A DNA stretch of 64,000 nt from Leptospira sp. WS60.C2. GTDB lineage: Bacteria > Spirochaetota > Leptospiria > Leptospirales > Leptospiraceae. The notes under the pieces were generated by a model. That model did no database searches and had not been told where the DNA came from. It saw only the letters and a list, made by a program, of their open reading frames with translations. Within the stretch, counting starts at the first letter, position 1; each line of letters starts with the position of its first letter. Shown piece after piece: positions 44,167-52,257 of this stretch. The position numbers and the translations under genes are program-made. The DNA lies in the NCBI RefSeq assembly GCF_040833955.1, contig NZ_CP162133.1:1448001-1512000 (forward strand), in the 5' to 3' direction.

Positions 44167-45264
44167 ATGAATAAAAAAATATATCTAATAGGGTTATTTG
44201 CATTTTCAATTATGTATTGTAAATCAGCTCAAACCCTTAGCCAAAAACCAATTTCGACCAGTGTTTGTCCAAACTTTGGATTTGTAAATCTGACAGAACA
44301 AGAGAAGGACAATTTTTTCGAATATAAAATTATGGGTGGTTGGGAAAAAACTAATCAGATACAATCGCTCGTGAAGAATAAGGAAGATTGGAAAAATATA
44401 GAAAAATACAATAACGATCGAGATTTGGACGTGAATTTCGAAAAGCAGATTAATTCCTTTGCTAGTGTAAAGAATGAAAAAAATGAGGTTATCATATTTC
44501 CTTCTTCGATGTTATTCGATGCAGGCAATATCGATTCTGAGGTAAAATTTAATGCTTATAAATATTTTTACTTCAGGGTTTGTCCCAGCGAAAAGAAAGT
44601 TGCTAACGAAGATAAAATCCCAGTTCTCATTAAATCTGCTTCTATTAAAAAGGAACTTCAGGATACATACGGAAAATCTTCCATAAGAGAATTACTGAAT
44701 CATATACAAGCACTTGATCGAAAACTTGATTCTTTAAACGCAAAGCAAGGTAAAGAAGTAATGATGCGTAAGAAGGTAGCTTGGAACTTGTTTCTTTCGA
44801 GATTGGATAATACTGTAAATAATTACATTAAAATAAAATATCCAGAATACCTTTCTTTAGTTGATAAACCAGTTTACTTTAAGGACAGAACAGAATACAA
44901 TTATTCAATTTATACATTTAAAGATATGTTCCGAATATTGTTTAGAGCTGATCCAAGTTCAGGAAAAGGATTAGAAGAGGATGAGTTTAAATTAGATCCA
45001 AAAAAGAAGTCGCCCAGATTTAACTTAATTCACACTAAAATATCGAATGGTTCTGAAAGACCAATAGCAAACATAACTTTTGAGACAGGTCAAGATGAAG
45101 TTAATATAGTCGGTTTGCTGGAAGGCTCTAGTACATCAACTCAAAACAATTGGCAGTATGTTGCAGGAACTTTCCTACAAGAATGCGTAGGGAAAATGAA
45201 TTCCTTTGATTTTCGTTTAGATTATGTTCATGTTGAACGTTTCGATAAATATGAACCCAAATAA
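44167..45264 (+). CDS. Putative lipoprotein, unknown function
   Basis: A 365-residue product with a lipobox at the N-terminus (LFAFSIMYC, Cys 18) and a good AAGGAG ribosome site. The mature protein is charged and has no recognised family. It is the last gene of a three-gene plus-strand unit (51-residue protein, PlsC-like protein, lipoprotein) controlled from the promoter at 43240. An envelope function for the unit is inferred from the signal sequences. Confidence 0.7.
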   Translation: MNKKIYLIGLFAFSIMYCKSAQTLSQKPISTSVCPNFGFVNLTEQEKDNFFEYKIMGGWEKTNQIQSLVKNKEDWKNIEKYNNDRDLDVNFEKQINSFASVKNEKNEVIIFPSSMLFDAGNIDSEVKFNAYKYFYFRVCPSEKKVANEDKIPVLIKSASIKKELQDTYGKSSIRELLNHIQALDRKLDSLNAKQGKEVMMRKKVAWNLFLSRLDNTVNNYIKIKYPEYLSLVDKPVYFKDRTEYNYSIYTFKDMFRILFRADPSSGKGLEEDEFKLDPKKKSPRFNLIHTKISNGSERPIANITFETGQDEVNIVGLLEGSSTSTQNNWQYVAGTFLQECVGKMNSFDFRLDYVHVERFDKYEPK

Positions 45265-45274
45265 ATAGGAAAGT

Positions 45275-45304
45275 AGAAAAAGCCTTCTTTTGCTAAAGAA
45301 GGCT
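45275..45304 (-). terminator. Perfect 10-bp stem-loop terminator
   Basis: AGCCTTCTTT (45281-45290) pairs perfectly with AAAGAAGGCT (45295-45304) around a TGCT loop. The A run at 45276-45281 gives a T run on the minus strand, so it fits a terminator for the 45407-45883 gene. It may also act on the plus-strand lipoprotein gene. Confidence 0.7.
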
Positions 45305-45373
45305 AGAATAAAAATATCTAACTAAATGGAGGTTTTAAAAATTAAAATTAAACCATTTCCTAAGTAAAAGAGA

Positions 45374-45397
45374 ATTGGGAGTTTAAATACTCCCAAT
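45374..45397 (-). terminator. Second stem-loop just past the 45407 gene
   Basis: ATTGGGAGT (45374-45382) pairs perfectly with ACTCCCAAT (45389-45397) around a 6-base loop. On the minus strand it starts nine bases past the stop and is followed by TCTCTTTTACTT. It is probably a first terminator ahead of the one at 45275. Confidence 0.5.
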
Positions 45398-45406
45398 AAT
45401 TTTAAC

Positions 45407-45883
45407 CTATTCATTAATCCCAATGCCTGATTCTACTATATAGTATTTAATTCTATCCTTATGATCTATTCTTGAAAAGTATTCAATTCCATTTGGATTG
45501 AAGTATACCTTCGGATTCGTTTTATAATCAGAATAAAATTCACGAATTGCTTTTTTTAATTCTTGAACTGAATCAAAGTATTTCCCACTATACAGACATT
45601 CTGAAATTTTTGAATTCCATTGATGATATCTACCAGTTAAAGTAAGTTCGATTTCAAGTTGACATTCTTCTACCATATCAGAAGGTATCCAGCCACTAAT
45701 TAAGCATTGATCATTTTCTGGATGTATACAGGTTGCAAGGGTTAACATTTCTTCATCTTCCATGACTTTGAAAATTTCATCAAAGATTACTAATTTATAT
45801 TCTAACATCTGACCTGCATTTTTATCCCCTTCGTCATATAATTCTTTTAATCTCTTATATTCTTTTACGCTAATTGTTTCCAT
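45407..45883 (-). CDS. Unknown cytosolic protein
   Basis: A 158-residue acidic protein with an excellent ribosome site (AAGGAG). Features are an N-terminal helical segment, TLATCIHPENDQCLISGW in the middle and an aromatic C-terminus (REFYSDYKTNPKVYFNPNG). No family recognised. It is transcribed alone on the minus strand and followed by two stem-loops. Confidence 0.65.
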   Translation of the reverse strand: METISVKEYKRLKELYDEGDKNAGQMLEYKLVIFDEIFKVMEDEEMLTLATCIHPENDQCLISGWIPSDMVEECQLEIELTLTGRYHQWNSKISECLYSGKYFDSVQELKKAIREFYSDYKTNPKVYFNPNGIEYFSRIDHKDRIKYYIVESGIGINE

Positions 45884-46037
45884 TCGTTTGTCTCCTTATG
45901 TCATAATATATATCCAGTTTTTTCTGTCAATAATGTAAACTAACAACTGTTATTATGTCTTTTCTTTCTTGATTGGGTTTTCTTTACTATAGTGCATGTG
46001 TTAAATTAAATTCCAAAAATTGTAATTCTCTTATTAT

Positions 46038-48278
46038 TTAGCTTTCGGGAGATAAAGTAAGTCTATTTTTTCGGAACCATTTTCTTTTTTCAATAAGGCA
46101 TTCTGCTTTTGATAGATTATGATTTATGGATTTAATAAAAAGTTTTTTTCTGGGTTTTAATGCAGTCATGCTCTCTATCTGTAGCTTCTCACTTTTTGGT
46201 ACCTTTTCAAGAGATTGGATTGCATATTTATTCGATTTATTAATAAATTTTTTAATTCTATACTTTCTTTTTTTTTCAGATAATTCGTGCCTTCTTGCAT
46301 TTTCAATTTTTGAGTAAAGGTTTGTTATAGAAGGGTGATATGTCTTTTCTTCTTCATAGTATTCTAGTAATTTTAGGAATTGTAATTTTTCAACTTTAGT
46401 TTTTACTGTTGCATATGGATTTTCTATTCCTGGAAAATATTGATAAATTTCTTTGAGGGTTTTCCCGCCTTCTAATAGTAATCTGGAATAGATTTGGGAA
46501 CCAATTCGTCCTATTCCGTTTATGGTAACTAGTTCAGGAAGAGCATCTTCTAAGTAGTATTCAGTATCTTGCATTTTGTAAATCTTCTCATTGTTTATAA
46601 TGATATTGAAATACTTTGTTTTAACTTTTCCGTTTCTCGTTTTTGTTTTGAATTCTAGTAATGTTATAAATCCTTCTAATTTTAGTTTATCCAAAGAGGC
46701 TTTTACGGTGTTTGAATCCATTTTTGCCATTAAAGCTATATTGTTTAAGGATTCATGAGTGATTCTCCATAGCTGTTTAGGATCATTTGCTATTTTTAAT
46801 TTTCTTATTAAAAGTGCTAAAAATACAGATGCACAAGAATGTGATGATTTTTCGAAATAAAACTTATAGTTAATTTTCCTTGCCTTTTCAAGGAATTGGG
46901 CTATGGGAATAAATGGGTTATCCGATTTGATAGATGCATTTTCTCTTTTTGCTTTATTGTAAGCTTGAAAGAAAAATGATTTAGATTTTACTTTTGCATT
47001 TTCTGAAAAATATTTCTTGATATATTCCCAAAGAATATGCGGGTTTAATCCCATTGATATTTGACTAATAATGAATGCAAATTCAAATCCTGACCTATCA
47101 GCTTTGTCATAGTCTTTGGAAAGTAGGCTCATAAAAGTGTTTGGCAAGAATCTATAAGATAAATCCTTTTTTTTACTTTCAGCATATGCATTCATCCCTT
47201 TATAATCATTTAAAATGTTGTATAGCATAAAAGCATAACCATTGTTATCGAAATATTCTTTTTGTATCAGGTATTTGATCCTATCTTTTACTATTTTCTT
47301 TGTATATTTAGCTGAGTATTTGTTTTGATAGTATTTCGCTTTGATTTTTCTGATTTCTCGATCTTCAAGTAATCGTCTTTCATTTAGCAGAGTGTCAATA
47401 TCTTGTAATTCATATCTTTCTAGGTATTGACTGTAATTGCTTGTAAATACTGGTTCAATATTTGTGATTTTAATAGTTTTAAAATCAGCGTTAATTTCAT
47501 ATTCATTTGGGAAGTCAAATAAGCGTAATATTAAGTTTTCATTAATCTGGGCTATTGGTATATCCTTATACACACTATAATGATTCTGAATTTTGCTTTT
47601 GCTCTTTGGATCTGTATATATAAAGCTAGAAGGTGGGCAGATGCAATAACCAGTTTTTGTTAAGATATCGATTGTGATTTTATTTTGGATATGGAATTGT
47701 TTCGGTAAAGTCGCATTGATTTTAACGAGATCTTCAGGTGTAAGTAGTCGATTTATTGAAAATGATTTTATTGCTTTTTTGATTCTACTGTCAAGTTGTT
47801 CGAATTTGAAATAGTGATGAAATCCGTTGTTTCCCGATTTTACAGTAAATGTATTCTTTAATGAATCTAACAAGCTCCTAACAAATTCTTTTCTCTCGTC
47901 AGTTAAATATTCATAGATTGCATTTAATTGTACTAAGGTTACATCAGAATTGTCAATGTCTACTATAAGTAAATTTGATACTTCTAAGTTTACTGCAATA
48001 TTTAGTTTATAGCTATTAAAAGCTTTTAGTTCTTCTCTGAAATGAGTTTTCCTTAATTGTTTATATAGATTTTCGATGTAATGTCTCGTGAAGTTCTTTT
48101 TTGGAATTTCTTTTGATGAGTATAGTAGGGGTTTTTTTTCAGGTTTAAATTTCTGGAGTTCTTTGTTGAATACCGCTTCTACGTTGATTGGCAGTAAATA
48201 ATATTCATAATTCTGAAGTTGTATAGGTAATTTGGAATTTAATTCCCTGTAGTAATTTAGGCTGTAATCTTCGAGCAT
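46038..48278 (-). CDS. Prim-pol-type plasmid/phage replication protein
   Basis: A 746-residue protein. The first 230 residues follow the archaeo-eukaryotic primase/polymerase layout: IVDIDNSD (Asp 107, Asp 109), VKSGNNGFHHYF (His 154 or 155) and IDILTKTGYCICPPSS (Asp 204), as in bifunctional primase/polymerase proteins of plasmids and phages. The remainder is helical and basic. A winged-helix-like part near 520-570 (LNNIALMAKMDSNTVKASLD) could bind the origin. I see no Walker A helicase motif. AAGGGGGA precedes the ATG. It is the best candidate for a replication initiator of the element. Confidence 0.72.
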   Translation of the reverse strand: MLEDYSLNYYRELNSKLPIQLQNYEYYLLPINVEAVFNKELQKFKPEKKPLLYSSKEIPKKNFTRHYIENLYKQLRKTHFREELKAFNSYKLNIAVNLEVSNLLIVDIDNSDVTLVQLNAIYEYLTDERKEFVRSLLDSLKNTFTVKSGNNGFHHYFKFEQLDSRIKKAIKSFSINRLLTPEDLVKINATLPKQFHIQNKITIDILTKTGYCICPPSSFIYTDPKSKSKIQNHYSVYKDIPIAQINENLILRLFDFPNEYEINADFKTIKITNIEPVFTSNYSQYLERYELQDIDTLLNERRLLEDREIRKIKAKYYQNKYSAKYTKKIVKDRIKYLIQKEYFDNNGYAFMLYNILNDYKGMNAYAESKKKDLSYRFLPNTFMSLLSKDYDKADRSGFEFAFIISQISMGLNPHILWEYIKKYFSENAKVKSKSFFFQAYNKAKRENASIKSDNPFIPIAQFLEKARKINYKFYFEKSSHSCASVFLALLIRKLKIANDPKQLWRITHESLNNIALMAKMDSNTVKASLDKLKLEGFITLLEFKTKTRNGKVKTKYFNIIINNEKIYKMQDTEYYLEDALPELVTINGIGRIGSQIYSRLLLEGGKTLKEIYQYFPGIENPYATVKTKVEKLQFLKLLEYYEEEKTYHPSITNLYSKIENARRHELSEKKRKYRIKKFINKSNKYAIQSLEKVPKSEKLQIESMTALKPRKKLFIKSINHNLSKAECLIEKRKWFRKNRLTLSPES

Positions 48279-48805
48279 AGCTTCCCCCTTAAAATATGTG
48301 CATAATCAATGATCTAATCATCGTTATGTTAACACTCTCTAAAATGCTATTTTAAAGTTGTGTTTATTTTAAGAGCAAAGGTAAAAGCTCTAGATAACCT
48401 TCATAGTGAAGGCTTCATTAGTAACTACAATTTCGACTTTGAAAATTCTCAGAGTTTCTATTTTTTTTCTAAAAATTTAAAATATTTTTGTGTGTGTTTT
48501 TTATGCGAGGAGTGGGCTATCGTTTCGGAAGAAATTGGAAATAGAAGTTGTTTTTGTTTTTAAGAAATGAAATGATAAGATTTTCTCATAAATTCCTATC
48601 TATAAGAGTGTAAGATTGATCGGAATTATTGAGAAATGAATCCTCTTAGTGAAATCTTCCGACGCCACTAGTTTTTCTTCACAACAAAACATGTATTTTA
48701 GACTGTCTGGTAAAAAATACTGCCGAAATATTGCAGAATTCAGCAGTACAGAAACCTTATTTTAGATTTGTAAAATTTAGTATTTCAAAACTTATTCGTT
48801 TTAGT
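48279..48805. other. Intergenic region upstream of the replication protein and HTH gene
   Basis: 527 bases, AT-rich. A 67-codon frame from a GTG at 48360 lacks a ribosome site and is Phe/Cys-rich, so it is not called. An origin next to the replication gene would be expected here, but I see no clear iterons. A short inverted repeat CTGC/GCAG with a 9-base spacer lies near 48720-48736. Confidence 0.4.
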
Positions 48806-49033
48806 ATGCCACTTGCAAAAGTTCGAGAGGAAGTAATTAACGCCATAAAAAAGGAAGTAAAGAGAAGGGGTCTTTCTATTCGAATGATAGTGGATATTTC
48901 TGATTTATCTTACGCTCAGATCCAAAAGATTTTAGCGGATGATCATCCAAATGTTACCCTAGATTCTCTTCTCTACTTATGCGAAGCTTTAAAAATACCA
49001 TATGGATTGTATATTCAGGATAAAAAGAGTTGA
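48806..49033 (+). CDS. Small XRE-type helix-turn-helix regulator
   Basis: A 75-residue protein with KVREEVINAIKKEVKRRGLS, then SYAQIQKILADDHPNVTLDSLLYLCEALKI, which is an XRE-like helix-turn-helix followed by the usual capping helix. The frame is open to a TTG at 48731, but the ATG at 48806 starts where the domain begins. Neither start has a ribosome site. It lies 49 bases before the recombinase gene and may regulate it. Confidence 0.72.
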   Translation: MPLAKVREEVINAIKKEVKRRGLSIRMIVDISDLSYAQIQKILADDHPNVTLDSLLYLCEALKIPYGLYIQDKKS

Positions 49034-49082
49034 CAACCTGTTAAATGATCATTAAAGTGATCAGTCCGTCAGGAGGTACTTT

Positions 49083-49748
49083 ATGGAAAATGCTAGAGTA
49101 ATCCAATTTCCTTCTAAGAGGGTCTCGAAACCACTTCTAAAACCTCATAGAATCGATTCTGAGCCTTCTTTAGGGAAGATGGTAGGGAAAGGCTTAACTG
49201 ATGCCACAATGCGGGAATTGGCTTTAAAATTCAAAAATCCGCAGTCTGAAAGAGACCTAAGAGATAGACTTATTTTTCTTCTGGCATCTTCTACAGGTTT
49301 GAGAGCTAAGGAGCTAGTCAACTTAAGGTTTTCCAATGTAACACACTCTCCAGAGGGAGATATTCTCGTAAAATACCGAAAGAAGGGTGGTAAATTAGGT
49401 TATACCGTTATCCATCTAAATATTCTTGAAGAGATCAAAATTTATCAGACCTTCATTGGTGAGAAATCTGACTATTTTCTTCTTTCATTACCTAAGAAGA
49501 AAAATGGAAAACGATCTGCGTTAAGTACTCGTGGACTCCAGTGGATTGTGAATAGTTGGGATGTAAAGACGGCTTCAGGAAAACTGATACATCCACATGC
49601 CCTCCGTCATACTGTTGCACAAAAGACATTCGACCATTTTGGTTCTATCGCTACTCAGAAGTTACTAGGGCATAGCTCCGCTAATACTACTTCAAATTAC
49701 TATACTAGACCCTATTTTAACGCTGGATCTGTTCTAAATTGGAGTTAA
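49083..49748 (+). CDS. Short tyrosine recombinase/integrase
   Basis: A 221-residue recombinase with a full catalytic set: Arg in SSTGLRAKELVNL, Lys in the beta-hairpin KYRKKGGK, HALRHT (His-x-x-Arg), LLGHSSANTT (His) and nucleophile Tyr in NYYTRPY. It has only about 35 residues before the catalytic domain, so the usual N-terminal SAM-like core-binding domain is missing. AGGAGG gives a strong ribosome site. It probably excises or integrates the surrounding element or resolves plasmid dimers. Confidence 0.88.
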   Translation: MENARVIQFPSKRVSKPLLKPHRIDSEPSLGKMVGKGLTDATMRELALKFKNPQSERDLRDRLIFLLASSTGLRAKELVNLRFSNVTHSPEGDILVKYRKKGGKLGYTVIHLNILEEIKIYQTFIGEKSDYFLLSLPKKKNGKRSALSTRGLQWIVNSWDVKTASGKLIHPHALRHTVAQKTFDHFGSIATQKLLGHSSANTTSNYYTRPYFNAGSVLNWS

Positions 49749-49889
49749 AGTTTTCATAAATTTCTCTTCATCTTATTAAACAAACACTTTACATCTGTTA
49801 TTCCTTAAAATTTCTATCAAATCCTTCATTAAATTAGTATAAGATTGAAAAAAATATTTACATATCTTCATAGGTGATATAGTGGGGAT

Positions 49890-50519
49890 GTGAATAAAAA
49901 ACTTCTGAAAGTTAATTCTTCCATAAAATCCTGGATTGGTATTGGTGATTTGCATGGTGATGTTTCAAAATTAAACTTAATGTTAAGGAAAATTGAAAAT
50001 TTACCATATGTGGTAGATGCGATAATTTTGCTCGGAGACATTATATCTGAGTCAGCAGGGGGTGGAAAGATTCTTTACACAATTAAAAGTATAAAGAGTT
50101 CACAAATTGAATTAATTTACGGAAATCATGATGTGGAATTTCTGAATGCATATAATATGGTTCGATCTAATTTGAAAAAGAAAAATCAATTCCTTGAATA
50201 TTTTGGATTAGGTGAGGAAATTATGCATTGGTTTGAATTCATGGGTGTTTATTCACTAGAATTGGAAAGTGCTTTCTTATCCCATGCTGGCTTAGATGAT
50301 CGTTTCTCGTTGTCAGAACAATCAATTGAAAACCTAATCTATTCCTCATTTAAAGAAAATCTAAATCATATAACTCAGAAACTCGTTATACAAGGTCATA
50401 TACCGATGAACAAAGTAAAAAGCTATGGCAGCCATTGGTTCCTCGATACAGGTTGTGGTTATGGTGGCAGTTTGTCGGCATTAGTTTACCCATCTATGGA
50501 AATTCTAAATGTAACATGA
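49890..50519 (+). CDS. PP2A-like metallophosphatase
   Basis: A 209-residue calcineurin-type phosphoesterase: GDLHGD, LLGDII, YGNHDVEF, LSHAGLD and QGHIPMN give all metal-binding positions. The layout is that of bacterial/phage PP2A-like (lambda phosphatase) enzymes or symmetrical Ap4A hydrolases. A GTG start is read, with only a weak ribosome site. A small unknown gene follows 11 bases later. Such phosphatases are common in phages; the target is unknown. Confidence 0.82.
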   Translation: MNKKLLKVNSSIKSWIGIGDLHGDVSKLNLMLRKIENLPYVVDAIILLGDIISESAGGGKILYTIKSIKSSQIELIYGNHDVEFLNAYNMVRSNLKKKNQFLEYFGLGEEIMHWFEFMGVYSLELESAFLSHAGLDDRFSLSEQSIENLIYSSFKENLNHITQKLVIQGHIPMNKVKSYGSHWFLDTGCGYGGSLSALVYPSMEILNVT

Positions 50520-50530
50520 TGAGGTAATAA

Positions 50531-50926
50531 ATGCAAAAAATGAGATTTAAAACGAAATATATCGATGTATTCGTGAGATATAAGGAAAGCATAACTCATC
50601 GTCATACGAAACTTTGGGAGGATCAACTCGATGGTATTATCACATTCCGCATTCAATATCCATTCATTAGTGATACCCTACTCAAGGAATTTTCACAGAA
50701 ACATCAAATTGAGTATATTGATGACAGTATGGTATATTTTGCATCTTCCCCTAGTGTCATTTTGCCATCTAGAAAGGGAGGGAATTATCAATCTACGTTT
50801 GTGCATCCCACGTATAATGATGACATAACTGATAACATGCGAAAGTATGTAAACATTTTGTCTGACCTCGATAAGTTGATTACTAAAGCCTATGAAGAGT
50901 TAAATTCCGGTGGGGTATCATTTTGA
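50531..50926 (+). CDS. Small unknown protein downstream of the phosphatase
   Basis: A 131-residue product with GATGAGG upstream of the ATG. It is a mixed alpha/beta protein without recognised motifs (ITFRIQYPFISDTLLKEF, MVYFASSPSVILP). It is probably co-transcribed with the phosphatase gene. Its end overlaps the convergent gene at 50918 by nine bases. Confidence 0.6.
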   Translation: MQKMRFKTKYIDVFVRYKESITHRHTKLWEDQLDGIITFRIQYPFISDTLLKEFSQKHQIEYIDDSMVYFASSPSVILPSRKGGNYQSTFVHPTYNDDITDNMRKYVNILSDLDKLITKAYEELNSGGVSF

Positions 50927-51490
50927 ATGTTTCTCATCTAGGAATTTGATGTAATCCATTCGTAGAGTATAAGGTATGATAGTATTTGTAAGGTTTTCGA
51001 AAAATTGTTTTTCAAGGGCGAAAATTTCATATTCTAAGTCCTTAATAAGTTTATTGATTGGCGTTATAGTTCTTTGGTATTCGATCGGATTTATGATATG
51101 AGATTTCATTCTTCGTTTTTCATTAGCTAATGAGGTCTTGCAATCCAGAATGCAAGCTTGCAAATCGTTTCGTTCTTGAATGAATGCGGGATATAAGCGA
51201 TCAATTTCCTCCGATTTTCTCTCTAGGTTTCTCAACTGCTCGTATAAATCATTTAACAAAGATTTTGCATATTCCAATCCTTCTTCATCCAAATACGAAG
51301 ATCTAGGATCAGCAAAGTAGGGTTTATGAATTCCTGTTTGAAATCCATTGTATGGCGAGGTCATTTCAATACCTAAATCTCGTTTTGTGCGTATAAAGAT
51401 TTTTCCAATTACCTGAATACCATTGTAGTAAAACTGAATTGTTTCAATTGGTGTATCAATGGTAGAGTCTGATTGGGAAATTGAATTCAT
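50918..51490 (-). CDS. Unknown coiled-coil protein
   Basis: A 190-residue product. GGAGG seven bases before the ATG at 51490 sets the start, although the frame stays open to 51595. Residues 70-150 are strongly helical and charged (AKSLLNDLYEQLRNLERKSE), likely a coiled coil. No family recognised. It is convergent with the gene at 50531. Confidence 0.62.
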   Translation of the reverse strand: MNSISQSDSTIDTPIETIQFYYNGIQVIGKIFIRTKRDLGIEMTSPYNGFQTGIHKPYFADPRSSYLDEEGLEYAKSLLNDLYEQLRNLERKSEEIDRLYPAFIQERNDLQACILDCKTSLANEKRRMKSHIINPIEYQRTITPINKLIKDLEYEIFALEKQFFENLTNTIIPYTLRMDYIKFLDEKHSK

Positions 51491-52257
51491 TAAACGCCTC
51501 CGTTTTAGCAGAATATTTAAAGACGTCTGCAAGTAGGGGGTTAAGCCCTTAAAACACGTCTTAAAAGATATGAGGTTTAAAAACAAAGCCGTCAAGAAAG
51601 AAATGTAGCAGAAAAAATTGTTTTTATTTCTAAGCTCCCTTGAAGATGAGTGGTATAACTTCGGAAAGATAAATTAATAAAGAAATATGCCTCATAATAC
51701 AAGTAGTTTAAGGAATCTGTTGTAGAGTATATGTAATGCTCACTAAAACTTTATTAGAACAGGCTTTAACAAAGGAATATAGATAATAAAAAACATATAA
51801 ATAGTTGGTAAGAGAAATATCTAAACAATTTATTGCACAAATTTTTATGACATTAAAGAGAAAGTGTTTTTTTAGTGTCTTTGAACTGGGAAACATAACA
51901 GCAGGGAGTAGGTTCATAGGTAACTTCAAAGAGTAGTGCTATAGTATCTCGTAAGAGAAGTTCATCTGCACCTGCCTGGGTAAATTCGAAGTTCGCATCT
52001 TATTTAATCTGGAAAATCATTAGATAGGGTATCCAGATTTGCTTAACATTTTAATCTATCCAATTGAACATTCTGGGTTTATCATATGAATCTCAAAGGA
52101 AATGTTTGAAAGGGCGAATTCTTAATGATTGTATATAAGATCAGTTATAGATTAAGTTCAATATTACTGATCACCGAGGGTTACAGATTTAGTTGAACCT
52201 AAGAGATGTATCGTAATTTCTTTTATAGTTAGTCGGCTTAAAATTGATTATTTGCAC
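51491..52257. other. Non-coding region between element genes and defence block
   Basis: 767 bases with no convincing gene on either strand. Near 51516-51570 a diffuse inverted repeat (TTTAAAGACGT against ACGTCTTAAAA) could form a long hairpin upstream of the 50918-51490 gene. The rest shows no recognised feature. Confidence 0.45.

Noticed and set aside
46126..46317. Hydrophobic 63-codon plus-strand frame that looks like a membrane peptide.
   Set aside because: It lies opposite the Lys-rich C-terminus of the replication protein; hydrophobicity is a by-product of the complementary codons.
48360..48563. 67-codon frame from a GTG.
   Set aside because: No ribosome site, Phe/Cys-rich composition, no conserved motif visible.
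51708..51929. 73-codon minus-strand frame in the 51.5-52.2 kb gap.
   Set aside because: No ribosome site and composition typical of AT-rich non-coding sequence.
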